The position numbers and the translations under genes are program-made. From a virus: a stretch of DNA of 21,402 nt. Every line of letters begins with the position of its first letter. Within the stretch, counting starts at the first letter, position 1. The stretch covers positions 1 to 21,402 of IMG/VR virus record IMGVR_UViG_3300009616_000304; one strand, written 5' to 3'. Below, piece by piece: positions 6,607-12,237 of the stretch. Under the pieces are notes generated by a model. That model had not been told where the DNA came from. It saw nothing but the letters and a program-made list of their open reading frames with translations, and ran no database searches.

Positions 6607-6617
6607 CTGCGCTCCGC
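6577..6617 (+). repeat. 15-bp direct repeat at gene junction
   Basis: GTGACTGCGCTCCGC occurs at 6577-6591, inside the end of the 6067 gene, and at 6603-6617, where it is the start of the next gene. Both copies are read in their own gene's frame as VTALR. The 26-nt offset is not a multiple of three, so losing one repeat period would join the two ORFs in frame. Confidence 0.85.
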
Positions 6618-7145
6618 GCCCAGATCGCCCGCGACCTCAAGTCGGCCGAGGGGGCGCTGTGCACCCTCCTCCAGGTGTGGGCCATCGTGGCGGCCCAGCT
6701 GCCCAGCCTCGGGGTCTCAGCCAAGGTGGTGAGCGGGGCGGCGGCGGCGCTCGCGCTGGCGTCGCTGTGCGTCAAGGCCGGGCTCACCGCCGACTCGTAC
6801 GGGCTGGAGACAGCCCTGCTCTCGATCCAGGGCTCCTGGTCCGTGGTGGGGGCCAACCTCGGCCAGGTGGGGGCGCCGCTCAAGGTGGTGAACCTGGCCG
6901 GCACGGGCCTGGCCCTGGCCGTCTTCTGCCTGCAGCGGGCCGCCCAGACCCGCCGCCCCGCGCCGCCGCTCCCTCCCCCAGCGCCCCCTCCGGTGAGCTC
7001 CGTGAGGCTGGAGGGCCCCGTGTCCATCGAGACGGGGCGGGCTCCGCAGCCGCTCTCGGAGGAGCTCGCGGGGCTGCCCGGGGTGACCTCGGTGGAGAGC
7101 GGCGCCGAGGGCGGCATGGTGCACGTGGACATCGGGCTCGGCTGA
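6603..7145 (+). CDS. membrane protein with Pro-rich linker and small C-terminal domain
   Basis: A 180-aa protein starting at GTG 6603 with a GTGA overlap. The N-terminal ~110 residues form hydrophobic or amphipathic helices (~18-35, ~45-60, ~90-105). A Pro-rich linker (PPLPPPAPPP) follows, then a ~55-residue domain (SSVRLEGPVSIETG...LPGVTSVESGAEGGMVHVDIGLG) that looks like a small beta structure. No family is recognised. It ends just before a hairpin and a fresh promoter, so it closes this transcription unit. Confidence 0.6.
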   Translation: MTALRAQIARDLKSAEGALCTLLQVWAIVAAQLPSLGVSAKVVSGAAAALALASLCVKAGLTADSYGLETALLSIQGSWSVVGANLGQVGAPLKVVNLAGTGLALAVFCLQRAAQTRRPAPPLPPPAPPPVSSVRLEGPVSIETGRAPQPLSEELAGLPGVTSVESGAEGGMVHVDIGLG

Positions 7146-7160
7146 CGCGATCTCACCGCC

Positions 7161-7183
7161 ACCCGCCACCGGGCGGGTACGAT
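7161..7183 (+). promoter_or_regulatory. hairpin overlapping a promoter-like -10 box
   Basis: ACCCGCC (7161-7167) and GGCGGGT (7172-7178) form a 7-bp stem with a 4-nt loop, perhaps ending the upstream transcript. The last base of the stem is the first base of TACGAT (7178-7183), a good -10 that ends 8 nt before ATG 7192, so the mRNA would be leaderless or nearly so. Confidence 0.5.
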
Positions 7184-7191
7184 AGGGCGCG

Positions 7192-8208
7192 ATGGCCGGT
7201 CTGGATCCCGATGCGGCTGGCGAGGTCGCGACCTTCGTCACCCGGGGAGCGCTGACGCTGGTGAGCGAGGCCGCCCGCGGCGCCCTGGCGGGGCGGATGA
7301 CGGGGAGCTTCGTGACCGAGGAGGTGGACGGGAAGCGGTACGGCCCGCTGCCGCCGCTCAGCGAGAGCGTCCACCTGGGCGACACCATCGGGGCGACGGT
7401 GATCGCGGAGCAGGAGGCGGCCGACCTCGAGGGCCAGCGGATCACCCTGCCCCCCGGGGTCTATGACACCGTCGTCGGTCTCGACTACGAGCGGGGCATC
7501 GTCCGGATGTGCGTGGAGGGCGAGGCGCCCCAGTCGGTGCTCCTGGTGGGCGACCCCGGCACCGGCAAGTCCATCCTCATGCAGGCGACCCGCGAGGCCC
7601 TGCCCGAGGAGGGCAAGTACATCGACGGCAAGCAGATGACCCCGGCCGCGCTCGCCAAGGTGGTCGCCGACCCGCGCGTCCGGGTGCTCTTCATTGACGA
7701 GATCGAGAAGGCGGATCGGGATGCCCAGGAGTCGCTCCTGGAGCTGATGCTGGGCCGGGTGTCCACGGCCAAGGTGGGCAACATCCAGGAGATCGTCAAG
7801 GATCTGCGGGTGATCGCCGCCGCCAACGACCCGGAGCGGATGTCGGCGGCACTCCGCGACCGCTTCATCGAGATCGAACTCCCCCACTACAGCCTCCCCC
7901 AGCGGCGCGAGGTGATGAGCAAGGTGCTCCAGGCCCGCCACGGGGTGGCTGAGGAGGATGCGGAGCGGATCGCCAGCGAGGTCGCCCCCCACTCCACCTC
8001 TATCCGGGATGCGGAGCAGGTGGCCTGGGCGGAGAAGGAGAACCCGGCGCTCGCCCGCGAGATGACGGAGCGGATCCGCCGGCGTGCTGGCGGCGCCGAG
8101 GCGGCCGTGCCGCCGGGCACCGCACCACCGCGCACTGCACGCACTGCAACCCGCAAGGCTGCGCCCAAGCCGCCGAAGCCCCGGCCCCGGGCCGCCGCGC
8201 CAGCCTGA
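7192..8208 (+). CDS. AAA+ ATPase (MoxR/RuvB-like)
   Basis: A 338-aa protein. Residues ~1-110 are an unassigned N-terminal region. The AAA+ core has Walker A GDPGTGKS (120-127), Walker B VLFIDE (165-170), sensor 1 AAND (~210-213) and an arginine-finger segment ALRDRF (220-225), followed by a helical lid. The C-terminal ~50 residues are a Pro/Ala/Lys/Arg tail that could bind nucleic acid. Such ATPases remodel proteins or DNA as hexameric rings. It lacks features I would expect of a HerA/FtsK-type viral packaging ATPase. It is followed at 13 nt by a small HExxH protein, which may be its partner. The start is set by the promoter box 8 nt upstream. Confidence 0.85.
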   Translation: MAGLDPDAAGEVATFVTRGALTLVSEAARGALAGRMTGSFVTEEVDGKRYGPLPPLSESVHLGDTIGATVIAEQEAADLEGQRITLPPGVYDTVVGLDYERGIVRMCVEGEAPQSVLLVGDPGTGKSILMQATREALPEEGKYIDGKQMTPAALAKVVADPRVRVLFIDEIEKADRDAQESLLELMLGRVSTAKVGNIQEIVKDLRVIAAANDPERMSAALRDRFIEIELPHYSLPQRREVMSKVLQARHGVAEEDAERIASEVAPHSTSIRDAEQVAWAEKENPALAREMTERIRRRAGGAEAAVPPGTAPPRTARTATRKAAPKPPKPRPRAAAPA

Positions 8209-8221
8209 CCGGAGGGCTGGG

Positions 8222-8617
8222 ATGCCGCTCCTCCGACCCGGGGTGGAGGTTGACAACCGCACCCGGTACCCCACCGCCGAGGTGCGGGCGATCATCCAGC
8301 GCTGCATGGTGGGGCGGCGGGCCAAGCCTCCCCGGGTGATCGTGCTCCCTCAGCGCAACCCGGCTGGCGACCTGGCCTTCACCCCGTTCGACAGCGCCCA
8401 GCCGATCCGGATCTGGCTGGACCCGCCCTCCCGCTACCCCCAGGTGGGGGCCAGGACCTGGAAGGAGCAGCTCGCCAAGAGCGCGGGCCACGAGGACTGG
8501 CACTTCCAGCACCCGACCGAGGAGTGCCGGGGCGGCAGCTGCGAGCGGCGGGCGGAGCGCCACGCCACCCGCCAGTACCGCCGGCGGGCCGGGCGGCTGC
8601 GGAGGCGGGCACCGTGA
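8222..8617 (+). CDS. small HExxH metallopeptidase-like protein
   Basis: A 131-aa protein preceded by a good GGAGGG at 6 nt. ATG 8222 is selected by this site over the longer open frame. HEDWH (His90-Glu91-His94) is a zincin motif, and the helix SCERRAERHA ~18 residues later offers Glu112 as a third zinc ligand, as in small ImmA/IrrE-like or phage zincins. A CRGGSC pair lies between them. The C-terminus is strongly basic (RQYRRRAGRLRRRAP). Cleavage of a repressor or virion protein is conceivable. Alternatively the basic tail could mean DNA or RNA binding with a degenerate protease fold. Confidence 0.65.
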   Translation: MPLLRPGVEVDNRTRYPTAEVRAIIQRCMVGRRAKPPRVIVLPQRNPAGDLAFTPFDSAQPIRIWLDPPSRYPQVGARTWKEQLAKSAGHEDWHFQHPTEECRGGSCERRAERHATRQYRRRAGRLRRRAP

Positions 8618-8802
8618 ACGTGAAGCTGGTGGCCCTGGCCCCCCTGCTGCGCCCACACCGCGACCGCGACGAGGTGCTGCGCGAGATCAGCGACCGGCTG
8701 CGCCGCCTGGACATCCATGTGAGCCGGGCGGTTCGCGAGGTGGAGAGATCGCGGCTCCGGTGCCCACCGCCCGTGGACGATTCGCCCGACGCTGGGTGCT
8801 GA
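8614..8802 (+). CDS. small coiled-coil protein
   Basis: A 62-aa protein starting at GTG 8614 with a GTGA overlap and GGAGG at 8601-8605. The middle (RDRDEVLREISDRLRRLDIHVSRAVREVERSRLR) is a charged amphipathic helix likely to form a coiled coil; the tail ends with PPPVDDSPDAGC. It sits between the zincin-like protein and a second helical protein with a membrane anchor. A chaperone, scaffold or spanin-like role is possible but nothing decides it. Confidence 0.6.
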   Translation: MNVKLVALAPLLRPHRDRDEVLREISDRLRRLDIHVSRAVREVERSRLRCPPPVDDSPDAGC

Positions 8803-8803
8803 A

Positions 8804-9214
8804 GTGCTCCGCGAGGGCCTGCCGGTCGCGATCCCGCTGACGCCACGACCCCACCGCCGCCCCAAGCGCCCGCGCGAGTCCGACCTCGCCTACCGCATGG
8901 AGTTGCTGGAGGCGGACAGTCAGTGCCACTTTGAGCGCGCGCACGACCTGAACGGGGCCGTGGGCATGGTGCGGCTGGACCAGGAGACCCTCCGCCGTGA
9001 CCTCCTCGGCGACCCGACCATCGGCCTCAAGGGCATCCTGGGCGACATCCGCGACGAGGTGCATGGCCTGGTCACCACCGTCGGCGAGCTCCAGCAGGCA
9101 GGCCCCAGCCGGCGGCGGCGGCTCACCTGGCAGCTCTGGGTGCCGCTCCTCATCGCGGTGGTGGCGGGAGCGGTGGGGGGGCTGGTGGGGGCGTTCTCAG
9201 GGCTCCACCCTTAA
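8804..9214 (+). CDS. helical protein with C-terminal membrane anchor
   Basis: A 136-aa protein starting at GTG 8804, one base after the previous stop. The N-terminal ~30 residues are basic and Pro-rich. Residues ~30-100 are helical and coiled-coil-like (TIGLKGILGDIRDEVHGLVTTVGELQQ). RRRR precedes a transmembrane segment (~112-131), and the protein ends 5 residues later. A tail-anchored helix with an inside-positive flank fits a membrane-tethered rod. The start is uncertain because no ribosome site is obvious, so an internal ATG at ~8898 is also possible. Confidence 0.6.
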   Translation: MLREGLPVAIPLTPRPHRRPKRPRESDLAYRMELLEADSQCHFERAHDLNGAVGMVRLDQETLRRDLLGDPTIGLKGILGDIRDEVHGLVTTVGELQQAGPSRRRRLTWQLWVPLLIAVVAGAVGGLVGAFSGLHP

Positions 9215-9221
9215 CCGGACA

Positions 9222-9269
9222 CCGCACCGTCGATGCTCCCCGGGGCGGCCGGGGCGTGGTACGGTGCGG
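9222..9269 (+). promoter_or_regulatory. inverted repeat and promoter-like box before the 39-aa gene
   Basis: CCGCACCGT (9222-9230) and ACGGTGCGG (9261-9269) are perfect 9-bp arms with a 30-nt loop containing CCCCGGGG. The right arm overlaps TACGGT (9260-9265), a GGTAC-type -10, so the structure could both terminate the upstream transcript and control the next one. Confidence 0.4.
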
Positions 9270-9309
9270 GGGGCAGCGCTTGCGGGACGGGGCGTCGTCG
9301 GAGGTCGCC

Positions 9310-9429
9310 GTGTACACCCACTCCCACCCCCATAAGCACATGGGCAAGAAGGGGCACAAGAGCCACAAGAAGGGCCGGAGCCGGGCGCGTCAGCCGCGCA
9401 ACCGCCTCGGCCAGTTCAAGCGCAAGTAA
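9310..9429 (+). CDS. 39-aa His/Lys/Arg-rich peptide
   Basis: A short ORF with GTG at 9310 and GGAGG at 9300-9304 (5-nt spacing). The first third is His-rich (THSHPHKHMGKKGHKSHKK) and the rest Arg/Lys-rich, ending NRLGQFKRK. More than half of the residues are basic. It resembles the short basic peptides that coat or condense viral DNA and the 'NxxGqF' C-termini of phage nucleic-acid-binding proteins. It has its own promoter-like box and a perfect terminator hairpin at its stop, so it may be a highly expressed single gene. The function is inferred from composition only. Confidence 0.65.
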   Translation: MYTHSHPHKHMGKKGHKSHKKGRSRARQPRNRLGQFKRK

Positions 9430-9444
9430 CCGGCCTCCGGTTAC
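9426..9444. terminator. bidirectional hairpin between convergent genes
   Basis: GTAACCGG-CCT-CCGGTTAC is a perfect 8-bp stem with a 3-nt loop. The TAA stop of the plus gene (9427-9429) lies in the left arm and the TAA stop of the minus gene (9441-9443) in the right arm, so one structure ends both operons. There is no U-run on either side. Confidence 0.7.
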
Positions 9445-9647
9445 CGCTTGACCTCGGTGGAGGGGGCGGGGACCCGCTCCTCGCCCCCTGCCGCCTGCCT
9501 GAGTATCGCGGGGTGGCGCCGACCGGAGGGGGTCGGCGCCCAGTGGCACCAGCAGGGGCAGGGCGGCAGCCCGTGCCACGGCAAGTCGTGCTCGCGGGCA
9601 CCCTCAGAGGTGGCGCACCCGGCGGAGCAGAAACAGATGGGACTCAT
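9441..9647 (-). CDS. small Cys/His-rich protein
   Basis: A 68-aa protein, last of the long minus-strand operon, starting 12 nt after the previous stop. Its N-terminal half has CFCSAGC, then two His, then CPCWCH, a good metal-binding set; the C-terminal half is Arg/Pro/Glu-rich and probably flexible. The stop lies in the shared terminator hairpin. A strong 10-bp hairpin lies inside the coding region at 9515-9540. The function is unknown; the Cys spacing matches no named zinc finger I know. Confidence 0.55.
   Translation of the reverse strand: MSPICFCSAGCATSEGAREHDLPWHGLPPCPCWCHWAPTPSGRRHPAILRQAAGGEERVPAPSTEVKR
9515..9540. other. strong intragenic hairpin
   Basis: GGCGCCGACC (9515-9524) and GGTCGGCGCC (9531-9540) form a perfect 10-bp stem with a 6-nt loop inside the 68-aa gene. 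It may stop read-through from the plus-strand operon or stall transcription in the last minus gene. Confidence 0.5.
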
Positions 9648-9659
9648 CCGTGGCCGCCA

Positions 9660-10034
9660 TCAGTCGTCGTCAGGACCGCTCGTCGCGTCATTGAAGAGGT
9701 CGCGCGCAGCGGCCGCCGCGCTCTCTGGCCGCTCAGGGTGCCCAAGCCGCGCCAGGATGCGTGTTGCCCGTGATCCGAAGGCATCGAAGTGAGGCGGGAA
9801 CCAACCGTGAGCCTCCTGGATCCACGACGCCCTCATCCCCTCCCGCTCGCCCCAGTCGCGGAGCACGGGTAGCTCAGCCATGACGTGCAGGAACGGCCCG
9901 CGCCTGGCTTTCCCGCCGATCACGGTCCCGCTGTAGTCAAGGTTCTCGTGGATGGCGACGCCCCCGTCAGCCGCGAAGCGGCACGCCTCCATGATCTCTC
10001 TGAGTGGGAAGTAGCGCTCGCGGAGTTCACCCAT
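9660..10034 (-). CDS. unrecognised soluble protein, weakly DUF4031-like
   Basis: A 124-aa protein with no membrane segment. The stretch LHVMAELPVLRDWGEREGM...SWIQ...WFPPHFDAFGSRATRILARLG recalls the DUF4031 layout (H-x-x-AE-L ... G ... W/FQ ... HYD ... R..A...GA), a small family of unknown function common in phages. The similarity is a pattern match by eye and may be wrong. It overlaps the upstream gene by 8 nt and is part of the long minus-strand operon. Confidence 0.6.
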   Translation of the reverse strand: MGELRERYFPLREIMEACRFAADGGVAIHENLDYSGTVIGGKARRGPFLHVMAELPVLRDWGEREGMRASWIQEAHGWFPPHFDAFGSRATRILARLGHPERPESAAAAARDLFNDATSGPDDD

Positions 10035-10686
10035 TCGGCCGTTCCCGAGCCTCCCTACCGCCCTTGCCCATCGCAGCGATCAGCTCATCGGGGCGCGAGG
10101 TCACAGCGTCATGCACGAGGGCATGGGTTGGGCCGCAGGCCGTCGCGCTGTACCGTTCCCCGCACTGGGGACAGGTGACGCGGGGTTCCCACGCCTCAAG
10201 GAGCGACCGCCGACGGGCGGCGAGGCGGATCAGCTCATCCCGTTGGGCCACGAGGTCGTGCACCTGGCGCTGGAGCATGGTGATCTCGGCAACCGCTCCG
10301 GGGTTGGCAGGATTCGTCACCGCCCTTCCCGAGAATCTCCTGTTGCGTGCCGGGTTATCGGCCGAGTGCGAGTGGTGGGTGGGGGCACCCGCCGCTGCGT
10401 AGAGGGCGTGGAAGATGCCCTCCACGGGCTTCTGATCCGCCAGGCAGGCGGCGAGGCAGCCGGGGCAGCACAGTGCGTCAGGGTCGGTGCAACCACCGCC
10501 GAGTGACCACCCGGGCCCGCCCTTGGCGAACCGATCCTTGCCGCATAGCGTCGGCCCCGGCGTCCCGTGGTGGGTCGCCCCGACGAGGCAGACCTCGTGG
10601 AGCGGCCGGCCATCGACCAGACCGCCGAAGGCCCACTGGAGCGTCTCATAGGCCACGATTTCGTCGGCGCTCGGCGTCTCAGTCAT
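10027..10686 (-). CDS. fused ORF: Cys-rich N-terminal protein joined to a zinc-ribbon protein
   Basis: A 219-aa open frame that looks like two genes joined by a one-base insertion. Residues ~1-120 contain Cys/His sets (VCLVGATHHGT..TLCG; CCPGCLAAC). The second part has a helix and a ribbon (CPQCGERYSATAC). At the join (10331-10344) the junction motif reads CAGGAGATTC instead of CAGAGATTC. Removing one G at 10339/10340 makes the first gene end NRDSREGR-stop with the TGA overlapping GTG 10320 of a 97-aa second gene (10027-10320), exactly the overlap style used elsewhere. A sequencing error or a recent mutation could explain it. ATG 10686 is preferred over 10695 by the position of GAGGG. Confidence 0.6.
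   Translation of the reverse strand: MTETPSADEIVAYETLQWAFGGLVDGRPLHEVCLVGATHHGTPGPTLCGKDRFAKGGPGWSLGGGCTDPDALCCPGCLAACLADQKPVEGIFHALYAAAGAPTHHSHSADNPARNRRFSGRAVTNPANPGAVAEITMLQRQVHDLVAQRDELIRLAARRRSLLEAWEPRVTCPQCGERYSATACGPTHALVHDAVTSRPDELIAAMGKGGREARERPNG
10331..10344 (-). repeat. junction motif copy with one-base insertion
   Basis: Minus strand reads AACAGGAGATTCTC: one extra G relative to the consensus AGCAGAGATTCCC. A GATAAC lies upstream with the same 9-nt gap as at three other copies. Confidence 0.6.
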
Positions 10687-10969
10687 GTGTGACATCCCTC
10701 GGTTGGTCCGCTGAATCTCTGCTCAGGTGAGGCTCACGCTCAGCTTGCCTTCTCAGTGCGGCCACTACAGCCGGGGATGATCCCAGCGGCACATCCACGG
10801 GGAGCCCGCCCATCAACTTCGCCACCGTTTTCACCGTCCGTACAAAGAGGGGCAAATCAACGGGCTCCCCTACTGGAGGATTGAAGGCAGCGAGGAAGGT
10901 GGCTTGGGGGTCGCCCTCTATGCGATCAGCTGCGCGCCGCAAGAGGTCGGGCAGTCTGAGGTTAGGCAT
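10679..10969 (-). CDS. unrecognised small protein ending in the SRDS tail
   Basis: A 96-aa soluble protein starting at the ATG of a junction motif copy (10967-10982). Predicted helices include LRLPDLLRRAADRIE and VRTVKTVAKLMGGL; there is no Cys or membrane segment. The C-terminus is encoded by another motif copy (LSRDSADQPRDVTHD), extended by a few codons before the stop, which lies 8 nt inside the next gene. No family is recognised. Confidence 0.65.
   Translation of the reverse strand: MPNLRLPDLLRRAADRIEGDPQATFLAAFNPPVGEPVDLPLFVRTVKTVAKLMGGLPVDVPLGSSPAVVAALRRQAEREPHLSRDSADQPRDVTHD
10711..10723 (-). repeat. junction motif copy
   Basis: AGCAGAGATTCAG on the minus strand, encoding SRDS near the end of the 10679 gene. 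The core matches but the CCATG end is lost. Confidence 0.75.
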
Positions 10970-11153
10970 GGGGATCTCTGCTCACGATGTAGAGGCGATC
11001 CACATATCCCTCGGGTGGGGGCGGTGTCAGGGGCGCCCAATGCAGCCCGAGCCGCGACACCGTCCGCCCCTGGCAGGTGCAGACGTAGGAGGCATTGAGG
11101 CCGTGGCCGCGCCAGTTGGCGTCCTTGTCCGCGCAGGCGCACATCAGGGTCAT
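10962..11153 (-). CDS. small Cys-pair protein ending in SRDPHA
   Basis: A 63-aa protein starting 3 nt after the methyltransferase stop. CAC near the N-terminus and CTC 19 residues later, with an intervening GHG, could bind one zinc. The C-terminus VSRDPHA is encoded by a junction motif copy and overlaps the next start. It is one of a set of tiny proteins in this stretch built the same way. Confidence 0.6.
   Translation of the reverse strand: MTLMCACADKDANWRGHGLNASYVCTCQGRTVSRLGLHWAPLTPPPPEGYVDRLYIVSRDPHA
10967..10982 (-). repeat. junction motif copy (15 of 16 bases)
   Basis: AGCAGAGATCCCCATG on the minus strand; its ATG starts the 10679-10969 gene while SRDPHA ends the 10962 gene. Confidence 0.9.
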
Positions 11154-11156
11154 GCG

Positions 11157-12086
11157 TCAGTGCTCATGGGAATCTCTGCTACCCGGTGGGTTATCAGCGG
11201 CGGCGATCATCTGCCGCCCGACCCATTCCGCGACCTGGGGGACGACGGCGTTCCCGAGGCAGCGCAGTCGGTCCAACCGAGAGGGAACCCCATGAGCCAC
11301 TCGACCCACGTCGGGTTCAACGCGCCAGTATTCCGCCCAATCTCCTGGGACACGGCGTCCTCTAGCTTGCGGATGCCCCCGCCTGGCGTCGTTCGAGCCA
11401 TCTGTCCGCCACCCGTCGGCGTCTTCGGGGTTGGCCACAGGCCTCGCCTCGCCATCATCGTTTCCTGGAGCGACCCGTGCCGCCCGCTCGCGGTCATACG
11501 CACCTGGCTGGCGTCGCTCGCCGTCGGCGTCGGCCAGAGGCCACGCTCCGCCTTCATCGCCAGATGGGCCTCGGGCGTCTTCCCGTCGTCTTGCCCCACG
11601 GGTGTAGGCCACAATGAAGACCCGGTAACGGAGATGCGGGGCACCGAAGGCGGCCGCGGGGATACAGTCCCATTCCGCATCGTACCCGAGCGCGGCCAGG
11701 TCCCCAAGAACCTCGGCCATTCCAGGTCCAGCAAGGAGCCCTGGGACGTTCTCCAGGAGCGCGAGGCGGGGTCGTAGAACGCCAAGGAGCCGTGCGAACT
11801 CGGGCCAGAGCCATCGGCTGTCGGCGGCTCCTCGTCGCTGTCCAGCCAGGCTGACGGGCTGGCAGGGGAATCCTCCAGCGACGAGGGTGGTTCGGGGCAG
11901 CTCATGGCCGGTCAGCTCCTTGATGTCGCCAAAGCGGGGAACGTCGGGCCAGTGCTTCTCCAGCACCCGGCGGCAGTAGGGGTCGATCTCCACCTGGGCG
12001 CGGCACGTCCAGCCGGCGCGGTCCAGCCCGAGGTCGATCCCGCCGATCCCGGAGAAGAAAGAGACATAGGTGAGGTCATCCTGCAT
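11157..12086 (-). CDS. DNA (cytosine-5) methyltransferase
   Basis: A 309-aa enzyme that transfers methyl from S-adenosylmethionine to cytosine C5. Visible motifs are I (VSFFSGIGGIDLGL, ~8-21), IV (GGFPCQP with catalytic Cys75), VI (ENV, 112-114), VIII (HLRYRVFIVA), a short variable target-recognition stretch, and the C-terminal LGNAVVPQ. ATG 12086 is used because motif I begins directly after it; an open frame upstream only covers the previous gene. The last residues (GSRDSHEH) come from a junction motif. No restriction enzyme is visible beside it, so it is probably an orphan phage methylase for host-restriction evasion. A broken relative lies at 20496. Confidence 0.92.
   Translation of the reverse strand: MQDDLTYVSFFSGIGGIDLGLDRAGWTCRAQVEIDPYCRRVLEKHWPDVPRFGDIKELTGHELPRTTLVAGGFPCQPVSLAGQRRGAADSRWLWPEFARLLGVLRPRLALLENVPGLLAGPGMAEVLGDLAALGYDAEWDCIPAAAFGAPHLRYRVFIVAYTRGARRREDARGPSGDEGGAWPLADADGERRQPGAYDRERAARVAPGNDDGEARPVANPEDADGWRTDGSNDARRGHPQARGRRVPGDWAEYWRVEPDVGRVAHGVPSRLDRLRCLGNAVVPQVAEWVGRQMIAAADNPPGSRDSHEH
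11165..11180 (-). repeat. junction motif copy (perfect)
   Basis: AGCAGAGATTCCCATG on the minus strand, encoding SRDSH at the end of the methyltransferase; TGATAAC lies 9 nt upstream. Confidence 0.95.
11207..11905 (-). other. long alternate-frame ORF overlapping the methyltransferase
   Basis: A 232-aa open frame on the same strand, lying entirely inside the methyltransferase gene in another frame. It contains LWPTPVGQ, GLWPTPTASDAS, GLWPTPKTP and NPTWVEWLMGFPLGWTD. I recall WPTP and NPxWVEWLMGFPxGWT phrases from phage hypothetical proteins near C5 methylases. It could be a genuine overprinted gene, or a by-product of GC-rich codons with the methyltransferase under selection. The methyltransferase frame is certainly real, and this one is uncertain. 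Confidence 0.3.
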
Positions 12087-12237
12087 GGGTCTGGGAATCT
12101 CTGTGGAGTTGGCCGCTGCCGAATAGCTGGTCACACCCCCAGCAGAGTTGGGAGGTGGGGACGGACGGGCGGTTCCACCGGGTCAGCAGGCAGCGGCAGA
12201 CGGCGCAGCGGGGGTCCTTGTCGATGGTCTTACGCAT
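12076..12237 (-). CDS. 53-aa zinc-ribbon-like protein (MRKTIDK...)
   Basis: A small ORF starting at the ATG of a junction motif (12235-12250). Two knuckles, CAVCRC and CWGC, are ~17 residues apart, a typical single zinc-ribbon layout. It ends LHRDSQTHAG, encoded by another junction motif copy, and overlaps the methyltransferase start by 11 nt. It shares the first three residues (MRK) and the layout with its upstream neighbour, so the two may be distant paralogues or cassettes with the same boundary sequence. The function is unknown; such ribbons often bind nucleic acid or partner proteins. Confidence 0.7.
   Translation of the reverse strand: MRKTIDKDPRCAVCRCLLTRWNRPSVPTSQLCWGCDQLFGSGQLHRDSQTHAG
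12093..12105 (-). repeat. junction motif copy
   Basis: CACAGAGATTCCC on the minus strand, 7 nt before the methyltransferase ATG and in frame as HRDSQ in the upstream 53-aa gene. Confidence 0.85.

Noticed and set aside
7192-8208. Idea that the ATPase is a PRD1-type genome-packaging enzyme
   Set aside because: The sensor-1 and LRDRF segments and lid belong to MoxR/RuvB-like AAA+ proteins, not to the HerA/FtsK packaging ATPases.
7153-8325. 390-codon minus-strand open frame
   Set aside because: It lies antisense to the AAA+ ATPase, whose Walker and sensor motifs prove the plus frame.
9990-10005. CTCTCTGA sequence near 9995 as a further junction motif copy
   Set aside because: Matches only part of the core, lies inside a gene away from any boundary, and is within chance expectation.
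10881-11777. 298-codon plus-strand open frame opposite the methyltransferase
   Set aside because: Antisense shadow of the methylase and its small neighbours; no signature or ribosome site.
12087-12134. 16-residue N-terminal extension of the methyltransferase
   Set aside because: It covers the end of the 53-aa ribbon gene and the junction motif in another frame; motif I starts right after ATG 12086.
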